A stretch of DNA of 64,000 bases from Clitoria ternatea (GCA_037962975.1 CM075675.1:103763218-103827217), one strand, 5' to 3'; counted from the stretch's first letter, positions 49,260-61,063 are shown. The notes: generated from the sequence alone by a model not told the origin. Numbers and translations are program-made.

Positions 49260-49925
49260 TAACCTGAACAAAAAATAAGCACATACGAGTACTCCGGCCA
49301 GATATAGTATGGGATAATTTCAAGCGAGGTAATACTAGTTATGCCATAACATCGTTAAGTCAACAAGCTAGGGGGAAAATGATCTGGTATCAATATCGGC
49401 CCCCAAATGACAGAGATATTGGCAAGGGGAAAGATGTGAGACTAGTAAGAAGCCCTGACCAGAGTTCTAGGGAAAACTGGCATGCTAACTAGATTATCTC
49501 GGTTTAAAGCCTATCAATGAGTCAGAGTTTCATAACCAAGTGGGTAACTTTCCTACAAAAGAGTTATGCCAAATGTCAAATCAACTATTAAACTATAAAA
49601 TACCATAACTCATTATGAGTCAAGTAAGCTATTCTATCACTCTTAATGCTATGTTTATCTTGAATTTTTACAAACTTAATCATCGAAGAATCTTTACGGG
49701 TCTAACCACCATCTATTCCAACATCAACGATTTGAGGTACCAGAACTCAAAAGCAGAAAGCACAGTTCCCCCACTGAGCCCGTGTTATATAATATCGGAT
49801 TTCCACTAAACCGATGTAAAAAAAGAGTGACTGAGAGATTCTACACCGGTTCTGAGTGTATTAATATACCCCCTACACACCGATCAGTTCACTCATTGTG
49901 TTCTTAGTTGATACGGACTTATCTC
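49260..49925 (+). mobile_element. Probable LTR fragment, second copy type
   Basis: The layout resembles the 16380-17085 fragment: a mixed-composition upstream part, AACTATAAAATACC as TATA box (about 49590-49604), CATCGAAGAATCTTTACGGG about 80 nt later, then a polypyrimidine-poor U5-like end. ACCGAT/CCGGTT words near the right end (49810-49885) recall the other LTR. No adjoining coding sequence was found. Borders and family are uncertain. Confidence 0.35.
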
Positions 49926-50129
49926 AGTATCTTAATAATTATTAAAAAATAATAAGAAAATGAAATACATGAGCATCAAATACAATATTTAAAAAATCAA
50001 ACTCACTACTAAACCAATGAAAATACCAGTTCAAATCAAGCATAATTAAATGAAGAATCAAATAATAACTAAACCATTCGCTATAAAATATTAATTTAGA
50101 TCACTAAAGTAACTGAGTTTAACTGATCA

Positions 50130-51645
50130 AACACACTCAATTTGGATTTTAATAATAAGATTAATGAGAAGTTCACTAAGGATGAGATGTAGCTAACTGT
50201 TTGGGAATGTAATGGGTTAAAAAGTTTGGGGCTTGATGGGTTTAATTTTAATTTTATACCCTTTTTGGAGCATGTTGAAACATGATGTGTGTAGAATGAT
50301 GGATGAGTTCTATGAAAATGGGGTATTACCTGTTGAGTCAAATTCTTTGTTTTAAGTGTTAATTCCTATAGGAGCAATTTAGGCGGGTTTAGGTGATTAC
50401 AGACTTATTTCTTTGGTGGGTTGTATCTATAAAATCATTTCAAAGGTGTTGGCATATAGGTTGAGTGGTGTTACAAGAGTCATTGTTAGTGAAAATCAAT
50501 CTGCTTTTGTAGGAGAGAGGAATATGTTAGACGGTGTGGTGGGGTCAAATGAATTAATTAATGATGTTAAGAGGAAGCGTAAGCCTTACTTAATTTTTAA
50601 AGTGGATTTTGGGAAGGCGTATGTTAGTTGAGAGTTTCTTTTTTATATGATGAGAGGGTTGGGATTTACAGATAGATGGATTAGATGTCGTCTCTCGTCT
50701 TCCTTGGTGTTTATTCTTGTGAATAAGAGTCCAACTCAAGAATTTCCAATGAGGCGGGGAATAAGGCAGGGCGACCCTATGGCTCATTTCTTATTTTTTA
50801 TTATGGTTGAAGGGATTAGTGGCCTCATGAGAGAGGCTGTAAAGAAGAATTTGTTCAATGGAGTACTTGTGGGGATGACCAGGTGTGTATTTCTCATTTA
50901 CAGTTTGCTGATGACACATTATTTTTTAGTGAACTGTCCTTGATGAATATTATAACGATAAAGAGTATGTTGAGATGTTTTGAATTAGTGTCTGGTTTGA
51001 AGGTTAATTTTTTTAAGAGTAAATTGGGAGCTGTTATGGGTAATGGGGTGGAGGTGGTTCGATATGCAGACTTGATGCAGTGTAATATTATGCGACTGCC
51101 TTTCTTGTACCTTGGTATCCCCTTGGAAGAAAATGTACTTGGGAACCTATATTTGAGAAATTTCAGAAAAAATTATCCCCTTAGAATCAGCGTCATTTAT
51201 CTTCCTCTCTTTTTCTTTTCTTTTTTAAATGCACATGTTTCTGTTATAAATGTACTAACTTTTTTATAGAGATCTTTTTTGTGGGGAGGGGCGAGGAAAG
51301 GAAAAAATATGTTGGGTAAAATAGAAACAAGTGTGTAAGAGTAAGGAGGCAAGTGAGTTAGGAGTGGGGGATTTGGAAAAATTTAATTCTGCTTTACTAG
51401 GAAAATGGGTATGGAGGATGTTGGGGAATCATGAGAGTTTGTGGGGTAGAATTTTAAAATCTAAATATGGGTCAGGAGTTTGGTCTGGGGATTAGGAGGT
51501 TTTTGGGAAAGGTTGCAGATGATGATGGAGGGATTTAGGGAGTGTGTTGAAAATTTCTGATGAGTTTGGGTGGTTTCAGTCTAATGTTAGGAGGGTGGTG
51601 GGTGATGGGGTTAATATAAGTTTTTGGTCTGATTGTTGGTTGGGT
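50130..51645 (+). pseudogene. L1-type LINE reverse transcriptase relic
   Basis: Non-LTR retrotransposon reverse transcriptase in several frames. Recognisable blocks in order: DYRLISLVGCIYKIISKVLA, NQSAFVGERNMLDGV, YLIFKVDFGKAYVS, MRRGIRQGDPMAHFLF, FADDTLFF (the catalytic box, in a shifted frame), FELVSGLKVNFFKSKLG and LPFLYLGIPL, then the zinc-finger-side block VRRVVGDGVNISFWSDCWLG near 51590. Several stops and frameshifts interrupt it, so it is dead. The endonuclease half is missing on the left. The relic ends abruptly at 51647, where the solo LTR begins. Confidence 0.88.
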
Positions 51646-51647
51646 GA

Positions 51648-54600
51648 TGTGACGTCCAAATGAAATTTTCTGAATAAATTTTTCGCGTTTAAAGAATCAA
51701 TTTGAAACTCATGATTTAAATTCTGAGGTCACGTAAAAGTTGATAAATGCGGAATACTATCATGCATACTAGTCGGGAATAATTAAAACATAAGACATTT
51801 ATATAGCGGAAACGATATAGAAAAATAACAGTACGTAGTACATTATACTATTACAACCCATTAGAATTAAAAAGAAAACCAAAGTCCAAGCAATAACTCA
51901 TAAAAGCTTCATTCATGGCATCACTCGTTATTCTGTGTAGCATGCACTGTAAAAATTAATGTAAGAGTGAGACAGAATATAGAATAAATATAAAATAAGG
52001 AAAATTGCACAAACACAATCAACAAACCATAATGATATGATGAATATGCCAACAAGTTCATTCATATATAATAAATCTTGAACTTAGTCAAATGATGTCA
52101 TGTTGGATCCATTTTGGTTTGGTGGGAATACTGCAGTAAAAAGTCTCATAGAGACACAAGTAGGACTTAGCATAATGCCATGAATCCCTATACTCCATGG
52201 CGCTCAAGTACCGAAGTACACAAGTAGGACTTAGCATAACCATGAATCCCTACACTTCATGACTCCTGCAAAAATAGGGCTTAAACTCATCATAGAGTAA
52301 CCCCCACCAGGACAGGCAATCATGGAACCCCTAAATTCCATGGTGCGTCCAAATGCTTATGATGCATGAATGCCTTTAATTCTCTTTATCGATTTAACAT
52401 ACCATGATATCCATATTTCCATAATCACTTGGAAAACCACAAGTCCACAAAGGATATATTACATATAATAATTTTCAGAATCATGGATTTACTATTTCAA
52501 CAACATATCTCAATAACCACAAGGCATTCATGTATACAATAATTTAGTCATTCATAATCATTCATGACGAAGATATACATACTGTATGTCATGTATAGAA
52601 CACTCAATAACATCCATAATAATTCATAGTCTCTCAATAATTCAATAATAACTCATTACTCATAGGGAAAATATCATTTTTATCCATAAAAACCATTCTA
52701 GGTAAATTTCAGAATTTTATAACAGCAACATATGTTAGTAAAACGACCATAATGTGAGCAAATCAAACTCTTTTTAAGTGATTCCACTTTCTGTAGCTCC
52801 ATAATAAAATTATCTACAACTTTCATGGAGACCATAATTTCAAATTCCAAACAGAAACATCACATATTCACAGTATACTAAACCATCTCAAGAAGGTATT
52901 AAAAACGTACATATGTTGGTATTTTCAACATTTTTGGAGCTACAAAAATAATTTTGGCATGGGACTAGTTCTAAATTACTCATAATACAAGTATCTAAAA
53001 CTTTCATGAAGACACTAAACACTAATTCTCACCACAAAATTCCCAGTTTTAAAAATAAAATTCGTAATTCATGTTAACAGATTTTCAGCATGACCATACT
53101 TCTGTATTTTAGGTATACCTAGAGCTACAAATATCCTTTTAACTTGAAACCACTTTCTATAGATCCCTAACATAAATATCTACAACTTTTGTGAAGACAT
53201 CCAGGTCAAATTATGTATGTATAATTCCCATAATATTAATTTATACCCAAAATATAAGATACATATTCCAAACAGATATGCTGCAGTATTTTAGCTATAA
53301 CTTTTGTTATACATATCCAAATCAGTTGATTCAGGTCTCAAAATTCACATAACAAAAAGATCTACAACTTTTATAAAGAAGTCAGAGTCAAATTCACACG
53401 TTTTCAGCCTCAAAATTGAGCAACAATATACCTAATTAATTCTAGAAAATACTGGACAACATACAATTCTACCCATTCCATAATTATTCACAACCCTATC
53501 CCCTCTTACCTTGATGAAGGGTCTTAGACTGATTGAAAAATGATTTCTTCTTGCTGTCCTAGCTTCAAATCAGAGTGGCTTGTACATAGAGAAGGAAAAG
53601 AGAAAGAGATACTTTTACTAATTTTTGTTGTTCTGAGAATTCAGACTTGGAAAAAGGTGTGGTATTGATTTAATAAGGTGTAAAACAAGTGGGGGACAAG
53701 CTTTCTCGTGACTGGAGGTTAGGTGCATCAATTATGGAAATAATAGAGATTTTTAGATAAGAAGTGAGCTGTATTTTTGACTTTTACCACCACCTACCTA
53801 CTGGAGCCTTGTATAATTGAAGAAAATATATTAAAATATGTACAAAACGACAAGATAGGTGTGACAGATTAATTCTGACACTGGTTTTTGTATTCTGGAA
53901 ATAATTACCGACTGGACTACACCGGTCAGCATATTTACCGACTGGAACTCTACCGGTCGGCGTGTTTTCTGACTGAAACTAAACCGGTCGGTATATTTAC
54001 CGACTGGACACTACCGAGTCCGATTAGACCACTTACCGAGTCCGTCTGAGGAGAATTCATTAGTCTCCTCTTTCAAAATTGCTTCACTCGTAAGGGAATC
54101 CACTCGGAAGTGCTTCTGCTTGAACACTCGGTCAGCTTTTCATCCCTTGGAGATAACTCAGTCAGAAATCTCTCACTCGGATCATCCAGTACCGATTCCT
54201 CTCCTATTCAGTTCTTTATTCGGTTAAATTATCCCAGACCGACTCCACAGTCGTTCGGTCTGTCACTCGACTAATTGTTTCCAAAACCGACTCATCTTGC
54301 TCAGTTTTCTACTCGGTAAAATCAATCAAAGCCGATTCATCTCTTACTTGGTCTTTCACTCGGTAATATATTCTAAATCTGAGTCATCTCAATTAGTCTT
54401 TCACTCGACAACTTCATTCCAAGTCCGAGTCATCTCTGATCGGTCCTCACTTGGTTAAATCATTCCAGAACCGACTTATCACCTGCTAGGTCTTTCTCTC
54501 GGTGAATTATTTCAAAACCGACTTCATTCTCACCCGGGTTTCCACTCAGAAAAATAATCCAGACCGAGTTCTTTCTCACTTAGAATTACACACACGGACA

Positions 54601-55188
54601 CAAGTTTTTCTTCGGTTGGACGTACTTCTCTCAGAAACATTGCACTCGGAGAAGTTTCATTCGGAAATGAGGCTCTGGACAGTGTTTGACTCAGAAACGA
54701 GTCAATTGAAGATGTTTGACTCGGAAACGAGTCATTCGAGGGTGTTCCACTCAGACTTTTTCCAGAAGTGGTTCTCTTGAACACACTTCACTCCAATGTC
54801 TCCGAGGCCAAGACTCCACTCGGTAGTGACTCTCCCGGTCATGTTTTACTCGGACAACATAGCCTTCACTTGGAATTCCAACCTTCACTCGGAATTCTCA
54901 ACCTTCACTCGGAATTAATCTTCACTCAGAAACAGATCTTTTATTCACTCGGAAGTCTTATTTCTGATCTGTTTCACTCAGAATTTCTTGCTCACTAACA
55001 TTTTACTCGGTAATATTCCTATCAGAGTGCTTCCAAAGGGTAATACTATAGAAAACTACTTGAATGAATCAAAAGAAGCTTCGATTCGCAGCCAAACCTA
55101 TGTAGAAAGTTAATATAACTGGATAATTTCATTAATGAACTAGATTAAAAATGATTATACACAAGATTGAAAATTTTGGGATGTTACA
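51648..55188 (-). mobile_element. Solo Ty3/gypsy LTR, minus strand, 3.5 kb
   Basis: Read on the minus strand it starts TGTAACATCCCAAAATTTTC at 55188 and ends GGACGTCACA at 51648. The TG...CA ends and terminal near-palindrome match the chromovirus LTR at 56263 (TGTAACATCCC...GGGATGTCACA), so it is the same class of LTR but a different family internally. No primer site precedes it and no pol follows, so it stands alone. Five-base flanks (GGTGA and ATCAT) do not match, so the insertion site has been altered. The part at 53908-55020 is full of short palindromic words. Confidence 0.72.
53908..55020. repeat. Dispersed ACTCGG / CCGACTGG motif field within the LTR
   Basis: Four modules pairing CCGACTGG with CCGGTCGG-type arms lie at 53908-54040. 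From 54061 to 55020, ACTCGG occurs 13 times exactly, with many one-base variants (ATTCGG, ACTTGG, ACTCAG). Between 54200 and 54560 they fall in a degenerate unit of about 60 nt (GGTCTTTCACTCGGTAAAT, then CCAAAxCCGAxTCATCTC). Two perfect-arm hairpins, GACTC-AGAAAC-GAGTC (54688) and GACTCG-GAAA-CGAGTC (54718), occur together. Confidence 0.85.
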
Positions 55189-55692
55189 ATCATAGATACA
55201 TTCCGTCATTTAGTCAAAGTACACCAGAATTGTATCGTCTCACCCGGCTTCAGGCGTGACCCTGATGCCATTGGGTTTCTGTCCCGGTCGTACTCCCAAG
55301 ATTCTCCTCAGAGATCGAACGTGAATGTCCTCCACCGTACCAGGTGTATGCTCTAGTTTTTCTCCTTCAAAAATATTTTCATGATGCGAAATGCATTCTT
55401 TAAGTTTATCCTTACTTTGAACCCTGGGTATCTATGTGTTTCTAGTCTCGTAATATTTATTCTCGTGTTCTCGGGTCCCACTATTTTTTTCAGACGTTGT
55501 AGGTCATTTTTATTTTATTTATTCTTATTCAAGAAAATATATATTGATTATATTTTGGCTAAAATAATGCTTCCTTTAAAGAGTAAGTAGTATGTTTCTT
55601 ATTTCATTATTCATAATTAAACAATAATAATATCAGTAACAATAATAATAGTTAATAATAATAGTAATAACAACAACAACAACAACAACAAC

Positions 55693-55741
<49 letters not shown>

Positions 55742-55743
55742 GC

Positions 55744-55797
<54 letters not shown>

Positions 55798-55932
55798 TAG
55801 AATAATGTTAATGATAATAATAATAAATCATATTCATAATTATAAGTTCCTTATTTCATTGTTCATAAATAATCAATAATAATATTAGTAACAATAATAA
55901 TGATAATAATAATAGAAATAAGAATAATAATG

Positions 55933-55967
<35 letters not shown>

Positions 55968-56262
55968 CATAATAATAATAACAGTGGTTCTTAATATTTT
56001 TTTCAAAACTTCCTCACTGGAATTCACATAGACATCCACGGTTCTTAATATTTTCACAATTCAATACCGATCATATCATTTAATTCATCATGGTTAATAA
56101 TAATCAACATAGCCAATTAATCATATACATATCAATAAAAATATATAAAACAAACATATAAAAATTAAGCATATTAATTTAACAACAATTCCCGAACCTG
56201 CCCTGAAAAGGTGAGGACTAGAAGTACCTTAACCCTTTCTTGACACTCGGTTCCCCCCAGAA
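55189..56262. other. Spacer between the two LTRs with a long AAT microsatellite
   Basis: The first 200 nt (GGCTTCAGGCGTGACCCTG near 55248) are GC-richer and could belong to another element, but I cannot name it. The second half is dominated by the trinucleotide array listed separately. No coding sequence is supported. Confidence 0.5.
55620..55985. repeat. AAT trinucleotide microsatellite cluster
   Basis: Long runs of AAT/ATA, including an AAC-rich stretch at 55672-55692 and two near-pure runs of roughly 60-75 nt, with a third run after 55900. CAATAATAATATYAGTAACA occurs at both 55623 and 55875, so part of the array has been duplicated. Confidence 0.95.
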
Positions 56263-56366
56263 TGTAACATCCCTATGTTTTATATTCATGAGTTTGGATA
56301 TTTAATAAAGTAAGATTATTATAAGATGTAAAATTAAAATAAAAAGAAAATTTTGATTTGGGACCT

Positions 56367-56489
56367 GACGCGTAGCGTCAGTGGGACGCGTAGCGTCGGG
56401 GTAAAACTTGGCGAGTAGCGTTAGTGGACGCGTAGCGTCCATATAAAAATTTAGACTTGACGCGTAGCGTCAGGGGGACGCGTAGCGTC
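56367..56489. repeat. GACGC-GTA-GCGTC palindrome cluster, LTR 5' end
   Basis: Five exact copies of the 13-nt hyphenated palindrome GACGCGTAGCGTC (56367, 56385, 56427, 56459, 56477) and one decayed copy (56411, GCGAGTAGCGTTA) lie within 123 nt, 104 nt after the LTR start. Confidence 0.97.
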
Positions 56490-57395
56490 AGTGTCGCAGG
56501 CAGAATAAAGACCCAAGATGACAGCCTGCAGAGCAGAAGTTAAAAACATAAGTTTTGGGGTTCTTCTTCTTCTCTCTTTTCCCTGCGACAATTAAAGGCC
56601 AACAAGAGGTTGGAATCTAAAATTAATTGCGGATTAGAGGTAAGAAACTTAAGATTAACGCATGGGATCTTTCAATTTTGAATTCCATGGAGAATTTCTA
56701 TCTTTATCCATTTTTGGGGAAAATAAGGGAACTTTGAATTTTAAGATTCTAAACCGATTAAAAGTTTCCTTATGGTGTTCAAAAGAAGGATTGAGTGACG
56801 AATTTGAATTCCGCTTTATATAGGTTGCGAAAGAGCCGTTGAAAGATTAGCGGAAAAAGGGGTTTCTCGGAGAACTTGTGGTTTCAGTTGTGGTAAGCTT
56901 CTAAAGCTTTAGAAAGTAATTTCTGAGCATATTCTTGAGTTGGATTAAGGTTTGAACGGTTAAAACCTTAAACCTTTTTGTAATTTTATCTTTTAGTGGT
57001 TGCGACACATTGATCTTGGTAATTGAGTTTAGAACGTCGACAGTGAGGTAAGGGGAGTATTATAGTATATATTTGATTACAGATTTGTGATAATTATGTT
57101 GGAAAAATTAAATCTGTGAAAGTATGAGATTGATATATATATATATATATAAATATAGGAGAATATGTGATTAGATTATGTATGTGGTTATACGTTGTAT
57201 TTAACAATTATGGAAAATAGAATGGTAATGAATGAGAGGTGAATTGTGAATAAGATGGAAAATAATGTATAAAGTATGCTTAGAATGTGCATGATGGAGA
57301 GTGATGAAATATTGAATTATCTTGATATAGAAGATATAAAGTTATGTTTGATTATGTGAATATTACGAATGTAAAGTATGATTATGATATTTAAA

Positions 57396-57595
57396 GATTA
57401 TGGCTTTTATGCCGAGATGTGGCTTTTATGCCGAGAGATATGGCTTTTATGCTGAGATATGGCTTTTATGCCGAGAGATGTGGCTTTTATGCCGAAATAT
57501 GGCTTTTATGCTGAGAAATGTGGTATTTATGTTGAGATGTGGCTCTTATGCTGAGATGCGATTCTTATGTTGTGAGTTGGCTTGTATGCCAAAAT
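57396..57595 (+). repeat. 18-20-nt minisatellite (TGGCTTTTATGCCGAGA)
   Basis: About ten head-to-tail units of TGGCTTTTATGCCGAGA plus 1-3 nt decay progressively to the right (ATGCTGAGA, ATGTTGAGA, then TTGTATGCCAAAA). It lies in the middle of the chromovirus LTR. The open frame through it (57400-57636) is repetitive and has no domain. Confidence 0.95.
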
Positions 57596-59097
57596 CATTT
57601 AATGATTGTATAATGTATATTCATGATTTAAAATGAATAATGTGTATATGATGAAATATATTGTTAGATGCTGTGTATGCATGATATGTATTGTGGACAG
57701 CCATTCGGTATAGATTACCCCTCGCTTTTGGCTCCCGTGGTCCATGTAGAGGCCCAGTTGAGCTACCCAGTGATCCAGGAAGAGATCCAGTGGTTGAGGT
57801 GGGGAGACGGTTTATGATACCGGGCTCAGTGAACCAGGATGTGTTCACGGGATGTCGGTGGACTCCCAGCTGGTGGCTGATTCGTTAGTATCCGGATACT
57901 AGGTGTCTGATGTATATGAGAGTCAGTTGTGAATTATATTCCTTGACTGATATGCAGATTATTGCATTGATATGATAATGATATGATTGAAATAATGAAT
58001 TGTGAAATGAATTGATTAAGTATGGGTACTTAAAATTAATTTATCTCAATGTTGCGAGATATTTGTTATGATGTGAACATAATGAATTTATGATGATTAT
58101 GATGGATTATGATATGTTGGGTTCATATGAGAAGAGTTTAGTGGATCAATAACCCAGGCAGGAGAATGAGATTCTCCAGGTGATATCAACTCTGATTATG
58201 TAGTTGTATCATTCTTGTGATATATACTCACCCTTATTTTATGTTCATAGTGAATAAACCCAAGGATGTTGCGGATGCTGCGGAAACCAGTACAAAAATG
58301 AGCAAGGAGTAATGCCAGAGGAGTTTGGAATGTATATCTTGTATATATTTATATGTGAATATATTATCTCGTAGATTTGTAGAAGTATGTGTTGTTGTTA
58401 TTTGTTCGTGATGCCTAATGGCACTGAGCCGTCAGTAGATATATGTAGATATGTGTGTAAATCTGTGGGAGTGTGAACTTATGCATGGTATAATATGTGT
58501 GTGGTTTGGATGATGTGATTATGTAATGGCATTGAGCCATTAGATATTATGCATCTGTGATGACCAGGTACTGTTGGATGACTATGGTTATGGCATAGAG
58601 CTATACTGTAGTAAATCATGCATTATAGGCAAGTTCTGTGGATGTCTTTGTGCTGTAATAGTTATTTGAAATGATTAAATGTTGTATCGATGAATTGAAT
58701 AGATTTAGAGATTTGAATTAGTAGCCATCCCTATGACTTTGAAAAACGGGATAGGTGAATTTGAGTTTCAGTGAGTTTCAATACCTTTGCTAAGTATCAA
58801 TGAGTCCATAAGAATATTTAAAAGTGGTATGCATTGGATTTGGATCATTTAAGAATCATTTAGGGTATTTGGTGTAAGAGTGTTGCACATAAAGTGGTTA
58901 AGTTGTATTTCGTGCAAAACTTGAGCATATGTTGGAATTTTGGCGAACGAACATCGCCAATAGTTTCAGAATGGGGAAAACATATGGACCATTAAGTTCT
59001 GTGGCAATTAGACCTGAAATGAGCTAATTGGATAAGTTAGTAATTGGTCAAAAGGCCTAAAATGTGTGACAGCATCAGGTGCTGTCACTGATAAGCC

Positions 59098-59178
59098 CAC
59101 GCGTAGCGTCATCCTGGCGCTCAGCGTAAGGGCTACGAATGCACTCTCACGCCTAGCGTGGGACTGGCGCGTAGCGTC
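59098..59178. repeat. Second GCGTAGCGTC-like cluster, LTR 3' end
   Basis: Four variants lie in 81 nt: CACGCGTAGCGTC (59098), GGCGCTCAGCGTA (about 59117), CACGCCTAGCGTG (59149, still palindromic through compensating changes) and GGCGCGTAGCGTC (59166). The cluster ends about 205 nt before the LTR end. Confidence 0.9.
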
Positions 59179-59386
59179 AGACCCCTGTTTCAGGTTTTGA
59201 GATTATTTCAACTTAAATGATTTTGAGGACTATAAATTATTTATTTTAAATTATAATTTGGGTAATTTTTATAAGATGCATTTTTTTTATTTTTATGATG
59301 TAATTTAATTTTAGAAACGTGAAAAATTTATTGTGAAAATCAATAAATTGAATAAATAAATATTATTTGAGGTGGGATGTCACAAT

Positions 59387-59398
59387 TGGTATCAGAGC
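59387..59398 (+). other. Primer binding site for initiator-Met tRNA
   Basis: TGGTATCAGAGC lies two bases after the LTR end. This is the standard initiator-Met tRNA complement used to prime minus-strand synthesis in many plant LTR retrotransposons. Confidence 0.95.
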
Positions 59399-59630
59399 AA
59401 GACTATTCAGGATTGTAAACCTTGTGGGTAGAAATGATAGAAAGTAATGAGATTTGTTTGTGTATTCATTTGTATGTATGGAATTATATATGTGTAAAAG
59501 GTGAACTTTCAGGAATCCTGGCATTGTGCTCACTGGTTATCCGTTAGCCGTACTTCCTGGTATTGAGGTATTGATTATGGATTATATTTAATTTGTTTGA
59601 TTAATAATGGTGTGTTATGTTAATTGTAGA

Positions 59631-61055
59631 ATGGCTGGTACTTCTAATTCAACCTCTGAGGGTGACTTCTTAGAAAAGTTTTCTCAGCTGATGGGACGGG
59701 CTGAATCTGGCCCAACCCTTGATAAATTTCTAAAGCGTAATCCCTCAGTGTATAAGGGTGGACGTGATTATGATGGAGCTTATATGTGGCTCAGAGAAAT
59801 GGAACAAATGTTTGATTATTTTGAATGTACTGAGGAACAAAAAGTGGCATTCTCTACTTATCAGTTGCGTGATGAAGCTAGGGTCTGGTGGACACGTGCC
59901 AAACCTCAGATGATCAATGCTAATGAGGCCTTAAACTGGGTCAATTTTAAAAAGAGGTTTTTGGCAAAATACTTTCCTGATAATTATAAAACTAGAAAAG
60001 AGATGGAATTCTTACATCTTGAACAGGGAAGGATGTCTGTAGCTGAATATACAGCTAAATTTGATGAGTTATGTGACTTTTATTACCCTTTTTCCTTAGA
60101 AGGTACTGAAAGTAACAAAAGTGCTAAATATGAGTCTGGTTTAAGAATAGAGCTTCGTACTGCTATTGTACCTTTGGGGATTAGGGACTATGCTGAACTT
60201 GTTAATAAAGCACAGTTGACTGAAAATGTTCAGATGCAGAGGGTTTCTTTCAGAAAAGATAAATCTCAGTTAAGAATTAAAGGAGTTGAATTTAAAAAGC
60301 AGAGATTTAGTCGAAGTGGATCTTCTTCTTCATCTTCTTCTCCAGTTAGAGGTCGAGGCAGTACTCGTCCTGACAATCGAGTTTGTTTTAAATGTGGTGG
60401 AGAAGGACATTTGGCTAGAAACTGTAGATTTGAATTGCCTATATGCTATCATTGTGGTCAGACTGGGCATCTTAGGCCCAATTGTCCTATGAGGCAACAC
60501 AAGAATGTACAAGGGGGTAGGGGTTTTACTCCCGTGAATCAGGGTGGTAGGTTTCAGAGGGGTGGACGTAGTGGGGCTCGAGGAGGCCCAATCCGACAAT
60601 CTGATACCACACAGTCTGCTAGTGCTCAGAATGTTATTACTGGGAGAGTGTTTGCTTTTGATGCTTCTGATGCTATTCATAATGATCAACTAGTGCACAG
60701 TAAGTGTTCTCTTTTTGGTAATCTTGTAGATGTGATATATGATTCTGGAGCTACTCATTCGTTTATTGCTGAAAGTTGTGCTAGAGATCTTGAATTACCT
60801 ATGGTATTGATGAATAATGCTATAATTGTGTCTACACCGACTGGTTCTGAGGTTAAGACTATGACTATGTGTGAAGGAGTAAATTTATCTATTGAAGGTC
60901 GAACTTTTAATGCAAATTTAATCTGTATGCCCTTGAAAAATCTGGATATTATTCTGGGAATGGATTGGTTGTCTGCCAATCAGATTCTGGTGGATTGCTA
61001 TCGTAAAATGGTGGTTTTTCCTGTTGAATCCACTCCTAATGATTTGGTATGTTAA
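59631..61055 (+). CDS. Chromovirus gag-protease
   Basis: Encodes the capsid precursor and aspartic protease of the Ty3/gypsy element. The start at MAGTSNSTSEG (59631) is preferred over the upstream in-frame ATG at 59607. Domains in order: retrotransposon gag core (VYKGGRDYDGAYMWLREMEQ through FDELCDFYYP), two zinc knuckles (CFKCGGEGHLARNC and CYHCGQTGHLRPNC), and protease with active-site DSGATHSF and the later ILGMDWL. A serine-rich linker precedes the knuckles. The frame stops at 61055 shortly after VFPVE, earlier than in relatives, where gag-pol is usually one frame; pol continues in another frame. Confidence 0.92.
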   Translation: MAGTSNSTSEGDFLEKFSQLMGRAESGPTLDKFLKRNPSVYKGGRDYDGAYMWLREMEQMFDYFECTEEQKVAFSTYQLRDEARVWWTRAKPQMINANEALNWVNFKKRFLAKYFPDNYKTRKEMEFLHLEQGRMSVAEYTAKFDELCDFYYPFSLEGTESNKSAKYESGLRIELRTAIVPLGIRDYAELVNKAQLTENVQMQRVSFRKDKSQLRIKGVEFKKQRFSRSGSSSSSSSPVRGRGSTRPDNRVCFKCGGEGHLARNCRFELPICYHCGQTGHLRPNCPMRQHKNVQGGRGFTPVNQGGRFQRGGRSGARGGPIRQSDTTQSASAQNVITGRVFAFDASDAIHNDQLVHSKCSLFGNLVDVIYDSGATHSFIAESCARDLELPMVLMNNAIIVSTPTGSEVKTMTMCEGVNLSIEGRTFNANLICMPLKNLDIILGMDWLSANQILVDCYRKMVVFPVESTPNDLVC

Positions 61056-61063
61056 TATTTCTT

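Larger units (their letters stand above)
56263..59384 (+). repeat. 5' LTR of the chromovirus, 3.1 kb
   Basis: It starts TGTAACATCCC and ends GGGATGTCACA, which form a near-perfect terminal inverted repeat, two bases before the primer site. Inside are two clusters of GCGTAGCGTC palindromes, one close to each end, and a minisatellite at 57396-57595. The left flank is CAGAA; its partner is outside the window. The two LTRs could not be compared for dating. Confidence 0.88.

Noticed and set aside
55863..56057. Isoleucine-rich membrane protein
   Set aside because: It is the translation of an AAT microsatellite.
56367..56489. CRISPR-like array from regularly spaced palindromic repeats
   Set aside because: Repeats are only 13 nt, spacing is irregular (18-50 nt), spacers are related, and the host is a plant; the cluster is LTR sequence.
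57400..57848. Small proteins in the chromovirus LTR
   Set aside because: They translate a minisatellite and LTR sequence; position inside an LTR and lack of domains exclude them.
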